Below, in pieces: positions 44,856-54,633 of a DNA stretch of 54,727 bases. The stretch is from Fictibacillus barbaricus (GTDB lineage: Bacteria; Bacillota; Bacilli; Bacillales; Fictibacillaceae): the NCBI RefSeq assembly GCF_014635025.1, contig NZ_BMCE01000008.1, positions 1 through 54,727 on the forward strand, read 5' to 3'. The notes under the pieces are model-generated. The model ran no database searches. It was not told the origin of the DNA and saw only the letters and a list, made by a program, of their open reading frames with translations. Every line of letters begins with the position of its first letter. Within the stretch, counting starts at the first letter, position 1. Made by a program: the position numbers and the translations under genes.

Positions 44856-46126
44856 TGAAAGCATTTCTCAAAAAAATTTGGGAACGTTACAAAACACCGA
44901 TTGGGTTTTCAGGGATCATTTTCTTACTGCTTGTTACGTTTTCGTTTGCCATGTTTCAGGGAGGATTCGTAAGCTGGTTTCTATTTTACAGTGTTCTTCC
45001 CATTGTTCTATATTCTATTACGATGGCGTTCTATCCCATTCATAGGCTTAAGATTGAACGATATATCTCAAAAAGCAAGCTGATGGCAGGAGAAGAAGTG
45101 GAAGTGACGATCGTCATCAAACGGCGCAGCAACTTTCCTCTCTTTTACGTCGTATTGGAAGATTTACTGCCAGAAGTCCTGCTCCGTGAAACACGATATG
45201 AAGGGAACACACACCAGATTCAATCCCGTATCCTAATGTTCCCTTTGTTCCGTCGACATTTACAGTATTCGTATACCATAAATCCAGCACCGCGCGGGTT
45301 GTTTAAGTTTGACCAGATTCAAGTGAGTACAGGTGATATTTTTGGTTTTGTTTTAAAAAGTACAAGCGTTTCTGTAAAAGATCAGATCTTTGTCTATCCG
45401 CAATATCAGGATATCGAACGATGGGAAACTGGCAAGATGCTTCAGACCGGTATGAAGAAGGTGGGTAAGCGGTCGTTTACAGATTACACATCAACAGTAA
45501 GTGTAAGAGACTATGCGGCTGGTGACCGAATGAACTGGCTGCACTGGAAGGCGAGTGCGAGATCAAACAAACTGCTGACAAAAGTTTTCGAACAGCAGCG
45601 GAACGATGATTTTGTCATTGTGCTCGATCATTGTGAAAGAAGCTACGGTGAGAACGACTGGCTGTTTGAACGTGGTGTATCATTAGCGGCCTCACTTGTT
45701 CACTTTTCGATATCCAAAGGCGGTTCTATTGGATACCATCCGTTAAAAGGGAAAGAGATACCGATGAACATTGGGGTTGATCAGGAATGGCGGATCTTTC
45801 ACGAGCTCGCAAAAGTAAAAGCGGATGTACCTGATCACTTTGAAGAGCGGCTTAAACAAGAATACATGGTAGGTCATATGGAAGGAAAGACCGCGCTTAT
45901 CATATCGCCAAACCTTTCTGAGTACACGATGAAAACCCTTGAACTCTTAGCATCCAGACAGCAGACAAACGTCATTTTCTTTTACTTGGCGATGGATTCA
46001 AAGCTTAAGAGCCAAGATCTTACTTACATTTCAAGGATTAGACAATTTGGTGTACCCGTGACACCAATTATAGGGTCTGACTTTAACGAAACGCTGAAGG
46101 CAGGTGGCATGTATGCCTCAATCTAA
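44855..46126 (+). CDS. yeaD: DUF58 membrane protein (YeaD)
   Basis: A 423-residue protein with two N-terminal membrane helices (about residues 15-60), a beta-rich middle, and the DUF58 signature VRDYAAGDRMNWLHWKASAR near 210-229. The later part resembles a von Willebrand A-like fold (VIVLDHCERS). It is translationally coupled to the MoxR gene and overlaps the transglutaminase gene by 14 bases. The three probably form one membrane-associated complex whose substrate is unknown. Confidence 0.9.
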   Translation: MKAFLKKIWERYKTPIGFSGIIFLLLVTFSFAMFQGGFVSWFLFYSVLPIVLYSITMAFYPIHRLKIERYISKSKLMAGEEVEVTIVIKRRSNFPLFYVVLEDLLPEVLLRETRYEGNTHQIQSRILMFPLFRRHLQYSYTINPAPRGLFKFDQIQVSTGDIFGFVLKSTSVSVKDQIFVYPQYQDIERWETGKMLQTGMKKVGKRSFTDYTSTVSVRDYAAGDRMNWLHWKASARSNKLLTKVFEQQRNDDFVIVLDHCERSYGENDWLFERGVSLAASLVHFSISKGGSIGYHPLKGKEIPMNIGVDQEWRIFHELAKVKADVPDHFEERLKQEYMVGHMEGKTALIISPNLSEYTMKTLELLASRQQTNVIFFYLAMDSKLKSQDLTYISRIRQFGVPVTPIIGSDFNETLKAGGMYASI

Positions 46127-48317
46127 TCAGCAGCAACAAACATCAACTCTGCACGTTCTTGTTCTTTACGGGTTGGGATTCCTTCTATTGTGGGAATGGC
46201 TAAGACCTCTTAAAGAGATCACGACCACGAATGACATTCATATTTTTGTAATGTACACCTTGTTTTTGTTCATCGTGACCTATTTTCAGCTCCCGTTCTG
46301 GATTTCCTTCCCGGTGAAGTTGGGAGCATTGTTATATGCGCTTCATTCGCTTTACTTTTTTGATGTCTTTTTATCGTTTAAATGGGTTCCTTATTTCATT
46401 GAGGATATTCAATACAATCTGAATCTTTTCTCTGAACAAAACTGGAACGAGATGACCTCACTCACTCGCAGTTTGCTGTTCTTCGTCTTGTTGTGGCTTG
46501 TGAGTTATCTGATGCATTATTGGCTCATCCAAACGCGCCGCATCTTTTTGTTCTTCTTGATTACGGTTATCTACGTTTCTATTCTTGATACGTTCACGGT
46601 GTATGATGCGAAGTTTGCGATCATTCGTACCGTGTTTATCGGGTTGATCTTGATCGGTATTTTAAGAATGATGAAGATTATTGAAACACAAGGTTTTTCC
46701 CTATTAAAAGGAAAGTTTCCTATCCTGTGGGTGGCACCTCTCTCTGGAGTGATAGCCTTGTCTTCAGCTCTAGGTTATGTGGCACCAAAAGCCTCACCGA
46801 TCTGGCCAGATCCGGTTCCTTTTATTCAGAACATGTCAGGTAAAGGTGAGGAAGAAGGATTAGGAAACGGCCGGGGAATTGCGAAGATTGGCTATGGTGA
46901 GAACGACAGCCAGCTTGGCGGTCCTTTCCAATTTGACTATACGCCGATCTTTAAGACCTTTGACAACGGCAGGCATTATTGGAGGATTGAGACGAAAGAG
47001 TTCTACACCGGAAAAGGATGGGAGAATAAGATCCCAACCCAAGCGGTAGCACTTGAAGCCGATGATATGTCTGGAGATACAAACTTCACACGAATTTGGG
47101 AAGACGGAGTTGAAATGAAAGACCACACCGCAAGAATTGAAGCTGAAAAAGGAAAAGAATATTCATTCCTTATGATACCTGGGAAGCTAAAAAACATTGA
47201 GGCAGATTCAGAGGCAAATTATCAGCTGGATGGGGTAAGCGGAAAGATCTCAACCTTCCAAAGTGGACGAGAAGAGAAACTTTCCACCTACACGATGGAC
47301 TATCAGCTGCCTGTCCTTAAAGAAGAGCAGCTTAAAGGAGCATCGAACCAGTATCCACAGTATATAACAGATGCTTTTTTGCAATTGCCGGAAACGCTCC
47401 CGGAAAGGGTAAAAGATCTTGCTCAGAAAGAAACAGTCAATCAGCTGACCATCTATGACAAAGTTAAAACGATTGAAGAATTCTTTGGGAAAAATGGATA
47501 CGGCTACAATACGATCGAAGTAGCGGTGCCAAAAGATGATGAAGATTACGTTGATCAGTTCCTGTTTGAAACGAAAAAAGGGTACTGTGATAACTTTTCA
47601 ACATCCATGGTCGTCATGCTGCGTTCGATTGGAATCCCAGCACGCTGGGTGAAAGGCTTCACACCAGGAACGTTTGAAGCATTAGGTGATGATGGACTTC
47701 GGGAGTATACCGTAACAAATGCAAACGCCCACTCATGGGTAGAAGTCTATTTTTCAGGGATCGGGTGGGTGCCGTTTGAGCCGACACGAGGGTTCGATAA
47801 CCCGTTTCAGCCTGAAGAAGATAAAACAAGCTCTGCTCCAGCAGCGGCTGCACCAAAACAGCCTAAGAAACCAGAGAAGGATTTAAATGAAGAGAGATCA
47901 GCTGCTTCATCAAAAGAAGAAAAAAGCTTTGGTTCGATTCTAAAGTCAGTGGGTAATGGATCAGTGATCATGCTGGGGCTTCTTGTATTCGTTGCCGCAA
48001 TAGCCTTTTTGTTCCGCAAAAAGTGGCTTCGTCAGTATACGATTTGGCGCTATAAACGTAAAAAAGGCTCTGACACTTTTGAAGAAGCTTTTGAACGGTT
48101 ATTGTGGCTTCTAAAAGTATACGGAATCAAAAGACAGCCAGCCTATACGCTGCGTGAATACGCCCTTTATGTAGATCGGGCACTCGATACGAAAGACATG
48201 AACATCTTGGCAAAAGCGTATGAAGGTGTTCAATTCAGCCAGAAAAAACAATCTGATTTGTGGAACGATTTCCATCGTGAATTGTGGGAAAATTTAATTA
48301 AAAGAATCCGCCCTTGA
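46113..48317 (+). CDS. yebA: Membrane transglutaminase-like protein (YebA)
   Basis: A 734-residue protein. About five or six N-terminal helices (to about 220) are followed by an extracytoplasmic transglutaminase/protease-like domain. Its catalytic Cys lies in KKGYCDNFSTSMVVML (about 493), its His in NANAHSWVEVYF (about 541), and the third residue in PFEPTRGF. Then come a Pro/Ala/Lys-rich linker, a further helix (about 610-630) and a cytoplasmic tail. GTG 46104 is in frame, but ATG 46113 is five bases after AGGTGG. Last gene of the yeaC-yeaD-yebA operon. Confidence 0.92.
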   Translation: MPQSNQQQQTSTLHVLVLYGLGFLLLWEWLRPLKEITTTNDIHIFVMYTLFLFIVTYFQLPFWISFPVKLGALLYALHSLYFFDVFLSFKWVPYFIEDIQYNLNLFSEQNWNEMTSLTRSLLFFVLLWLVSYLMHYWLIQTRRIFLFFLITVIYVSILDTFTVYDAKFAIIRTVFIGLILIGILRMMKIIETQGFSLLKGKFPILWVAPLSGVIALSSALGYVAPKASPIWPDPVPFIQNMSGKGEEEGLGNGRGIAKIGYGENDSQLGGPFQFDYTPIFKTFDNGRHYWRIETKEFYTGKGWENKIPTQAVALEADDMSGDTNFTRIWEDGVEMKDHTARIEAEKGKEYSFLMIPGKLKNIEADSEANYQLDGVSGKISTFQSGREEKLSTYTMDYQLPVLKEEQLKGASNQYPQYITDAFLQLPETLPERVKDLAQKETVNQLTIYDKVKTIEEFFGKNGYGYNTIEVAVPKDDEDYVDQFLFETKKGYCDNFSTSMVVMLRSIGIPARWVKGFTPGTFEALGDDGLREYTVTNANAHSWVEVYFSGIGWVPFEPTRGFDNPFQPEEDKTSSAPAAAAPKQPKKPEKDLNEERSAASSKEEKSFGSILKSVGNGSVIMLGLLVFVAAIAFLFRKKWLRQYTIWRYKRKKGSDTFEEAFERLLWLLKVYGIKRQPAYTLREYALYVDRALDTKDMNILAKAYEGVQFSQKKQSDLWNDFHRELWENLIKRIRP

Positions 48318-48374
48318 CCGCTATAACAGGCATTGTTAGAATGTCCTTAAGATTATAGCGTCAGATATTATTCT

Positions 48375-48445
48375 CCTTCGTATATCCTCGATAATAAGGT
48401 TCGAGAGTCTCTACCGGGTTGCCGAAAATGACCTGACTATGAAGG
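48375..48445 (+). ncRNA. Purine riboswitch, guanine type (guaA leader)
   Basis: P1 is CCTTC/GAAGG. The aptamer contains TATATCCTCGATAA, the GTCTCTACC junction, CCGAAAATGACC and GACTATG. The C in GACTATG (position 74 in the usual numbering) indicates guanine rather than adenine. It should turn guaA off when guanine is plentiful. Confidence 0.95.
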
Positions 48446-48491
48446 CAGGGTTCTTTATAGCTACATTTAAGGAATTCTGCCTTTGTTTTTT
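48442..48491 (+). terminator. Riboswitch expression-platform terminator before guaA
   Basis: AAGGCAG (48442-48448) and CTGCCTT (48477-48483) form the stem, followed by a T-rich run. It shares AAGG with P1. A further GGCTGAC/GTCAGCC hairpin (48538-48566) lies in the long leader. Confidence 0.85.
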
Positions 48492-48704
48492 ATGTGGAAA
48501 ACAAGGGTGGAATTCTTTTTGTTTATAAAGAAAACTTGGCTGACGCCATGCAGGTTTAAGTCAGCCTTAGTTGCACTTATACTATCTATCTAAACTTATT
48601 TGCTACGTCGTTTAACAATAAGTTAACAAGTTATTCTTTTTGATAGTGTAAAGTAAGACAAGCTGACGGATACTATAGCTGACATTAATAGATGGGGTGA
48701 GTAC

Positions 48705-50264
48705 ATGAACAACGTAACGAATGATTTGCACGTTATGAGCGAAATGATCGTTGTGTTAGATTTCGGTGGACAATACAATCAGTTGATTGCACGTCGTATC
48801 CGTGATTTAGGAGTATACAGTGAATTACATCCGCATACAACAACTGCGGAAGAGATAAAGAAGATGAATCCAAAGGGAATCATTTTCTCTGGTGGTCCAA
48901 ATTCTGTTTATGCAGAAGGAGCACCAGCATGTGATGAAGCTATTTTCGATCTAGGCATCCCTGTGCTTGGTATCTGTTATGGTATGCAGCTCATGAGCCA
49001 CCACTTTGGCGGTAAAGTAGAACGTGCAAGCCACCGTGAATACGGAAAAGCTGAAATTACGATCACAAACACAAACAAACTTTATGAGAACCTGCCAAAC
49101 CAGCAAGTGGTATGGATGAGCCACAGCGACCTTGTTGTAGCACCACCAGAAGGTTTTGTTACAGATGCAACAAGCCTTTCTTGCCCTGTCGCAGCGATGA
49201 GTGACGTATCTCGCAAGCTTTACGGGGTTCAATTTCACCCGGAAGTTCGTCATTCTGAATACGGCATCGAGTTCTTAGATAACTTCGTTAAGTCTGTTTG
49301 TGAATGTGAAGGCAACTGGACGATGGAAAACTGGATCGAAGACGAAGTTCAGAAAATCCGTGACGTTGTTGGCGATAAAAAAGTGATCTGTGCGATGTCT
49401 GGTGGAGTTGACTCTTCTGTTGTTGCAGTGCTTGTTCATAAAGCAATCGGAGATCAGCTGACATGTATCTTCGTAGACCATGGCCTCCTTCGTAAAGATG
49501 AAGCAGACCAAGTAATGAAGACGTTCAGCGAGGGATTCAATATCAACATCATTAAAGTAGATGCGAAAGAGCGGTTCTTAAGCAAACTTGAAGGTGTTTC
49601 TGATCCTGAGAAGAAGCGTAAGATCATCGGGAATGAATTCATCTATGTATTTGATGAAGAAGCATCTAAGCTTGAGGGTATCGAGTTCCTTGCACAAGGA
49701 ACACTTTATACTGATATCGTAGAAAGTGGTACAGCAACTGCTCAGACGATCAAGTCTCACCACAATGTTGGAGGACTTCCGGAAGACATGCAGTTTAAAC
49801 TGATCGAGCCTCTTAACACTCTGTTTAAAGACGAAGTACGTCAAGTTGGTACGGAGCTTGGTATTCCAGAACACATCGTTTGGCGTCAGCCTTTCCCAGG
49901 ACCAGGTCTAGGAATCCGTGTACTTGGTGCGATTACAGAAGAGAAATTGGAGATCGTTCGTGAGTCTGACTTCATCCTTCGTGAAGAGATTGCCAAAGCA
50001 GGATTAGAGCGTGAAGTGTGGCAGTATTTCACTGTGCTTCCTGATATCCGAAGTGTAGGTGTTATGGGTGATGCCCGTACGTACGATTACACGATTGGTA
50101 TCCGTGCGGTTACTTCTATAGATGGAATGACATCTGACTGGGCTCGTATCCCTTGGGACGTTCTAGAGAAAATCTCTACACGTATTGTTAACGAAGTGGA
50201 TCACATCAACCGTGTCGTGTATGATATTACATCAAAACCACCTGCAACGATCGAGTGGGAGTAG
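48705..50264 (+). CDS. guaA: GMP synthase (glutamine-hydrolysing)
   Basis: GuaA aminates XMP to GMP using glutamine. The 519 residues contain an N-terminal class I amidotransferase domain (nucleophile in [10 protein letters not shown], histidine in QFHPEVRHS), the ATP-pyrophosphatase P-loop MSGGVDSSV near residue 229, and the C-terminal dimerisation domain ending [17 protein letters not shown] precedes the ATG. The guanine riboswitch upstream fits feedback control by the end product. Followed by a second guanine riboswitch and pbuG. Confidence 0.98.
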   Translation: MNNVTNDLHVMSEMIVVLDFGGQYNQLIARRIRDLGVYSELHPHTTTAEEIKKMNPKGIIFSGGPNSVYAEGAPACDEAIFDLGIPVLGICYGMQLMSHHFGGKVERASHREYGKAEITITNTNKLYENLPNQQVVWMSHSDLVVAPPEGFVTDATSLSCPVAAMSDVSRKLYGVQFHPEVRHSEYGIEFLDNFVKSVCECEGNWTMENWIEDEVQKIRDVVGDKKVICAMSGGVDSSVVAVLVHKAIGDQLTCIFVDHGLLRKDEADQVMKTFSEGFNINIIKVDAKERFLSKLEGVSDPEKKRKIIGNEFIYVFDEEASKLEGIEFLAQGTLYTDIVESGTATAQTIKSHHNVGGLPEDMQFKLIEPLNTLFKDEVRQVGTELGIPEHIVWRQPFPGPGLGIRVLGAITEEKLEIVRESDFILREEIAKAGLEREVWQYFTVLPDIRSVGVMGDARTYDYTIGIRAVTSIDGMTSDWARIPWDVLEKISTRIVNEVDHINRVVYDITSKPPATIEWE

Positions 50265-50380
50265 ATTGAAAACGAAAACACGAACGATTATTGTAAAATA
50301 ACATAAAATCATTCGTGAAAATGCTTGACGCACGACAAAGTTCGACCTATACTCAAGTAGTAATCAATATTAAATGTATT

Positions 50381-50453
50381 TCCTACGTATAAATTCGGGG
50401 ATATGGCCCGAAAGTTTCTACCAGACTGCCGTAAATGGTCTGACTACGAAGGA
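50381..50453 (+). ncRNA. Purine riboswitch, guanine type (pbuG leader)
   Basis: The aptamer runs from TCCTACGTAT to CGAAGGA with GTTTCTACC, CCGTAAATGG and CTGACTACG. The discriminating base is C. Flanking CAAGTAGTAATCAATA (50354-50369) can pair with TTATTGAAACTACTGCTTG (50454-50472), extending P1. Confidence 0.95.
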
Positions 50454-50518
50454 TTATTGAAACTACTGCTTGTGCTTTTTTAGGTATAAAGCATGTTTTC
50501 TTTAACTCTTACGTATTC

Positions 50519-50549
50519 AGACCCAAGGGCGAGTCCTTTGGGTCTTTTT
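50519..50549 (+). terminator. Riboswitch-controlled terminator before pbuG
   Basis: AGACCCAA (50519-50526) and TTGGGTCT (50538-50545), followed by a T-run, 40 bp before pbuG. Confidence 0.88.
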
Positions 50550-50588
50550 CGTTTTATACGTAGATCGAGTATAGGGGGAAAAAGAAAG

Positions 50589-51887
50589 ATGGAAAAGTAT
50601 TTTGGATTCAAGGAGTTCAATACATCCTATAAAAAAGAAGCAACAGCAGGATTAACAACCTTCCTTGCGATGGCTTATATTTTATTCGTAAATCCGTCAG
50701 TTCTTGGTGACGCTGGCATGGATAAAGGTGCGGTCTTCACAGCGACAGCTCTTGCGGCGGCACTTGGAACTCTGTTCATGGGAATCGTGGCAAAGTACCC
50801 GATTGCACTGGCGCCTGGTATGGGACTTAACGCATTCTTTGCATACTCTGTCGTTTTAGTTATGGATATCCCTTGGCAAACAGCTCTAGCTGGAGTATTA
50901 ATGTCTGGTATTATCTTTATTTTTATTACATTATTCAAGATTCGTGAAACAATCATCAACGCAATCCCGGAAGACCTTAAGTTTGCTGCAGCATCTGGTA
51001 TCGGTTTATTTATAGCATTTATCGGATTGAAGAATGCAGGAATCGTTGTTCCAAATGAAGCGACACTTGTTTCTCTTGGTGATCTGACAAAAGGAACTAC
51101 CCTGTTAGCAATCTTCGGTTTTATCGTGACGATCTTAATGATGATCCGAAACATCCGTGGAGGAATCTTCTACGGAATGGTGATCACAGCCGTTGTTGGT
51201 ATGTTTGTTGGGCTGATCAACAAGCCTGATCAAATCGTTGGAGCGATTCCAAGCCTTGAACCGACTTTCGGACAGGCATTCAGCCACTTTGATCAAATCT
51301 TTACAGTTGAGATGATGATCGTTGTTCTGACCTTCTTCATCGTTGATTTCTTTGATACAGCAGGTACGCTAATGGCTGTAGCTTCACAGGCAGGCATCAT
51401 GAAAGACAACAAACTGCCGCGTGCAGGTAAAGCACTTCTTGCCGATTCATCAGCGATCGCAGTTGGTGCGATCCTAGGAACTTCTTCTACAACAGCTTAC
51501 ATCGAATCAGCTTCAGGTGTAGCAGCAGGCGGTCGTACAGGATTCACATCCGTTGTAACAGGTGGATTGTTCTTGTTAGCACTATTCTTCTCGCCGTTAC
51601 TTGTAGTTGTAACACCATCCGTAACAGCGCCGGCACTAATCATCGTAGGTGTGTTGATGGTTTCTGTATTAAGCAGAATTAAGTGGGACCGTCTTGAAAT
51701 CGCAGTGCCAGCATTCTTAACATTGATCGCAATGCCGCTCACATACAGCATCGCAACTGGTATCGCATTAGGATTTGTTATGTATCCACTAACAATGACT
51801 GTGAAAGGCCGTGTAAAAGAAGTTCACCCGATCATGTGGGTACTCTTCATCGTCTTTATCAGCTACTTCGTATTCTTAGTAGAATAG
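50589..51887 (+). CDS. pbuG: Hypoxanthine/guanine permease
   Basis: A 432-residue NCS2-type (AzgA/PbuG branch) purine:proton symporter with about 12 helices. MEKYFGFKEFNTSYKKEATAG opens the protein, and FFIVDFFDTAGTLMAVA and DSSAIAVGAILGTSSTTAYI are the conserved transport motifs. The open frame extends to 50493 across the terminator hairpin, but AGGGGG at 50573-50578 and family length support the ATG at 50589. Control by a guanine riboswitch matches B. subtilis pbuG. Confidence 0.96.
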   Translation: MEKYFGFKEFNTSYKKEATAGLTTFLAMAYILFVNPSVLGDAGMDKGAVFTATALAAALGTLFMGIVAKYPIALAPGMGLNAFFAYSVVLVMDIPWQTALAGVLMSGIIFIFITLFKIRETIINAIPEDLKFAAASGIGLFIAFIGLKNAGIVVPNEATLVSLGDLTKGTTLLAIFGFIVTILMMIRNIRGGIFYGMVITAVVGMFVGLINKPDQIVGAIPSLEPTFGQAFSHFDQIFTVEMMIVVLTFFIVDFFDTAGTLMAVASQAGIMKDNKLPRAGKALLADSSAIAVGAILGTSSTTAYIESASGVAAGGRTGFTSVVTGGLFLLALFFSPLLVVVTPSVTAPALIIVGVLMVSVLSRIKWDRLEIAVPAFLTLIAMPLTYSIATGIALGFVMYPLTMTVKGRVKEVHPIMWVLFIVFISYFVFLVE

Positions 51888-51900
51888 AGAATATCATTAG

Positions 51901-51932
51901 AAGGAATGTCCGAAATGGGGCATTCCTTTTTT
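51901..51932 (+). terminator. Terminator of pbuG
   Basis: AAGGAATG (51901-51908) and CATTCCTT (51921-51928), followed by T-run. Confidence 0.92.
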
Positions 51933-52049
51933 ATTGGTTTGAGGAAAAGAAGTGATGATAGCAGTCGATAACGTAAAGGAAGAAAAGTGCTAAAATTTCG
52001 TTCCTTCATTATAATAGTTGCAGAAGAAGGCAGAGGGAGAAGTGGAGAA

Positions 52050-52799
52050 ATGGAAGCATTATGGAGCGTTTGGTTCTTTATAGTTGGAGCAGTGTTAGCC
52101 TCGTTTGGCGGTGTAGTTGGATACCGGCTGCCAAAAGGAATGAAAGTGTTAGGCTTAGAACGCTCACAGTGTGACCATTGCGAACGAAAGCTTCATTGGT
52201 ATGAGCTGTTTCCGATTCTGTCCTTTCTTGCTGCTCGTGGAAAATGCAGGACGTGTCAGGAGCGGATTCCACTTTTATATACGATGGTTGAGATCATTAC
52301 AGGTGCTCTATATGCCTTCTCTTACATAAAATACGGTTTCTCTGTTGAGCTGTTGCTGGCATGCTCACTCGTTTTACTGTGTGCAATAATCGCAGTTTCT
52401 GATCTGTTATACTTCATCATTTCAGATAAAGTGTCGATCCTTTTTTTTATATGGTTTCTCGTGCTTCAAGTGTTTTTTGAATATAGAGGCTGGGTGGATG
52501 CTGTAGCCGGAAGTCTGATCGGATTTTTGTTCTTATTATTGTTAGCGATCCTCTCTAAAGGCGGCATCGGCGGCGGTGACATCAAACTGATGGGCGTGCT
52601 GGGGCTTGTGCTTGGGTTTCAGGGAGCATTTTACACACTCATGATCGCATCAGTTTTTGGACTTATTGTTGGAATTACGGGTCTCTTAATGAAGAAGTTC
52701 ACTAGAAAAACAGCAATACCTTTTGGCCCGTATTTGGCGTTAGGGGCAATACTTACTTTTTATTGCCAGGGGGAAATCCTAAGTTTATATATCCAGTAA
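52050..52799 (+). CDS. Prepilin peptidase (type IV pilin/competence leader peptidase)
   Basis: A 249-residue A24-family aspartic membrane protease that cuts and N-methylates type IV-like prepilins. It has about seven helices, the zinc-binding CDHC and CRTC pairs in the first cytoplasmic loop (about 38-70), catalytic Asp in VSDLLYF and the GGGDIKLMG motif (GxGD). The frame is open to 51987, but the ATG at 52050 with GAGGGAGAAGTGGAG upstream gives the normal length. It is the kind of enzyme known as ComC in B. subtilis, though competence pilin genes are not adjacent, so I give no symbol. Confidence 0.93.
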   Translation: MEALWSVWFFIVGAVLASFGGVVGYRLPKGMKVLGLERSQCDHCERKLHWYELFPILSFLAARGKCRTCQERIPLLYTMVEIITGALYAFSYIKYGFSVELLLACSLVLLCAIIAVSDLLYFIISDKVSILFFIWFLVLQVFFEYRGWVDAVAGSLIGFLFLLLLAILSKGGIGGGDIKLMGVLGLVLGFQGAFYTLMIASVFGLIVGITGLLMKKFTRKTAIPFGPYLALGAILTFYCQGEILSLYIQ

Positions 52800-53006
52800 T
52801 ATTTTTTAGTACTAAGGACCAGGTACCGCCTTACTAACTTGTAAAAAATGTCTATTCTATATAGTCAATTCTTAAATTTATGGGGTATTATGAAACAGGA
52901 TTAAGTACGAACAACTAGAGATGGCAACCCCATCTTCGGGCATTTCTCATGTTTAACAAACGAATAATTAGAGAAAAATGAAACAAGAGAAAGGCGTGAT
53001 TCTTAC

Positions 53007-54440
53007 ATGAGCTATGAAGATTTAGCATTACATACAGATAAATACCAAATCAATATGATGTACGCCCATTGGAAAAACGGAACGCACAATAACATTCGAG
53101 TGTTTGAAGCCTTTTTCCGGAAAAATCCGTTTAAGAGCGGGTATGCGGTATTTGCAGGACTTGAACGGATTATCCGCTATTTAGAAAACCTTCATTTTAA
53201 TGAAGAAGATATTGATTATTTACGAACACAGGAAGAACAATATGATGAAGCCTTTTTAGACGAGCTGAAAACCTTCAAATTTACGGGAGAACTATTCTCT
53301 GTTAAAGAAGGGACGCTTGTTTTTCCTAACGAACCGCTTATCCGCATTAAGTCGCGTGTGTTTGAGGCGCACTTGCTAGAGACTGCGCTTCTTAACTTTA
53401 TGAACTATCAGACGCTGATTGCTACAAAAGCAGCACGAATTCGTTATGTTACCCCAGATGATCAATTGATGGAATTCGGAACACGCCGTGCTCAAGAAGC
53501 AGATGCAGCGATATGGGGTGCGCGTGCAGCCTATATTGCAGGTTTTGATGCCACTTCAAACATGCGTGCTGGGAAGCTTTTCGGGATTCCGACAAAAGGA
53601 ACGCATGCTCACGCTTGGGTTCAGGATCATGAAACAGAAGAAGAGGCTTTCGAACGGTTTGCGAAAGCACTTCCTGATCAAAGTATTTTCCTTGTAGATA
53701 CGTACAATACATTAAAAAGCGGATTGCCTAATGCGATAAAAGTGGGATTAAAGATGAAGGAAGAAGGAAAATCCCTTAAAGGCATCAGGTTAGATAGCGG
53801 GGATTTAGCTTACTTATCCATTCAAGCTCGTAAGATGTTAGATGAAGCGGGCCTTAAAGAAGTAGTTATTGTAGCAAGTAATGACTTAGATGATGATGTC
53901 ATTACAGATTTAAAAGCGCAAGGTGCTAAAATTACTTCATGGGGAATTGGGACTCAGCTCATTACAGCTTCTGATCAGCCGGCACTTGGCGGTGTATATA
54001 AAGTAGTAGCAAAATATGAGGGTGGAGAATATGTTCCTACGATTAAGATTTCATCTAATGTAGAGAAAATCACAACACCTGGCTACAAAAAGGTGTATCG
54101 TATCATTAATGCCAAAGGCAAAGCAGAAGCAGATTACATCGCTATGGATGATGAAGTGCTTCCTAATAAGGATCTAAAACTTTTCGATCCGGTGCACACG
54201 TATAAAAGTAAGGTTGTTTCTTCCTTTACAGCAGAAGAGCTGCTTCAACCTATTTATATAGAAGGAAAACTTGTTTATGAGCTGCCTAAACTTGAAGAGA
54301 TCCGCCGCTACCATCAGAAACAGCTTCAATTATTCTGGCCGCAGCACTTAAGAAGATTGAACCCGCAAGAGTACTTTGTAGACCTTTCGCTAGAAGTGTG
54401 GAAGACGAAAAACGACTTATTAGAAAAGTACTCTCAATAG
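53007..54440 (+). CDS. pncB: Nicotinate phosphoribosyltransferase
   Basis: The enzyme joins nicotinate to PRPP in NAD salvage. The 477 residues match the bacterial family: LHTDKYQINMMYAHWKNG at the N-terminus, FGTRRAQEADAAIWGARAAY near 155, GTHAHAWVQ near 198 and LDSGDLAYLS near 263. AAGGCGTG precedes the ATG. The upstream interval (52800-53006) holds a small GATGG/CCATC hairpin at 52920-52934 without a T-run and nothing else I can support. A strong terminator follows. Confidence 0.94.
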   Translation: MSYEDLALHTDKYQINMMYAHWKNGTHNNIRVFEAFFRKNPFKSGYAVFAGLERIIRYLENLHFNEEDIDYLRTQEEQYDEAFLDELKTFKFTGELFSVKEGTLVFPNEPLIRIKSRVFEAHLLETALLNFMNYQTLIATKAARIRYVTPDDQLMEFGTRRAQEADAAIWGARAAYIAGFDATSNMRAGKLFGIPTKGTHAHAWVQDHETEEEAFERFAKALPDQSIFLVDTYNTLKSGLPNAIKVGLKMKEEGKSLKGIRLDSGDLAYLSIQARKMLDEAGLKEVVIVASNDLDDDVITDLKAQGAKITSWGIGTQLITASDQPALGGVYKVVAKYEGGEYVPTIKISSNVEKITTPGYKKVYRIINAKGKAEADYIAMDDEVLPNKDLKLFDPVHTYKSKVVSSFTAEELLQPIYIEGKLVYELPKLEEIRRYHQKQLQLFWPQHLRRLNPQEYFVDLSLEVWKTKNDLLEKYSQ

Positions 54441-54446
54441 GCTTAA

Positions 54447-54479
54447 AACCTCTTTTCCATCGTGAAAGGAGGTTTTTTT
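54447..54479 (+). terminator. Terminator of pncB
   Basis: AACCTC...TTTC and GAAA...GAGGTT form the stem, followed by seven T. Confidence 0.9.
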
Positions 54480-54499
54480 ATAAAAACTAAAAAAAAGCG

Positions 54500-54528
54500 T
54501 TGACGGTAGGCGTTATCGCTGATATAGT
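54500..54528 (+). promoter_or_regulatory. rRNA operon promoter P1
   Basis: TTGACG (54500-54505), exactly 17 bases, TATAGT (54523-54528). Confidence 0.8.
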
Positions 54529-54598
54529 AATAAACGTTGTTGCTTTTCTTACATATTTATCGACAAAAACACACAAAAAACTTTCTTAAAAAAAGTTG

Positions 54599-54627
54599 TT
54601 GCTTCGAAAGAAGATATGTGGTAAGAT
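54599..54627 (+). promoter_or_regulatory. rRNA operon promoter P2
   Basis: TTGCTT (54599-54604), 17 bases, TAAGAT (54622-54627). About 100 bp after P1, the tandem layout usual for Bacillus rrn operons. Confidence 0.75.
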
Positions 54628-54633
54628 AGTTTT

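Noticed and set aside
52920-52934. Possible NAD-related riboswitch before pncB
   Set aside because: Only a 5-bp GATGG/CCATC hairpin without terminator or conserved aptamer features.
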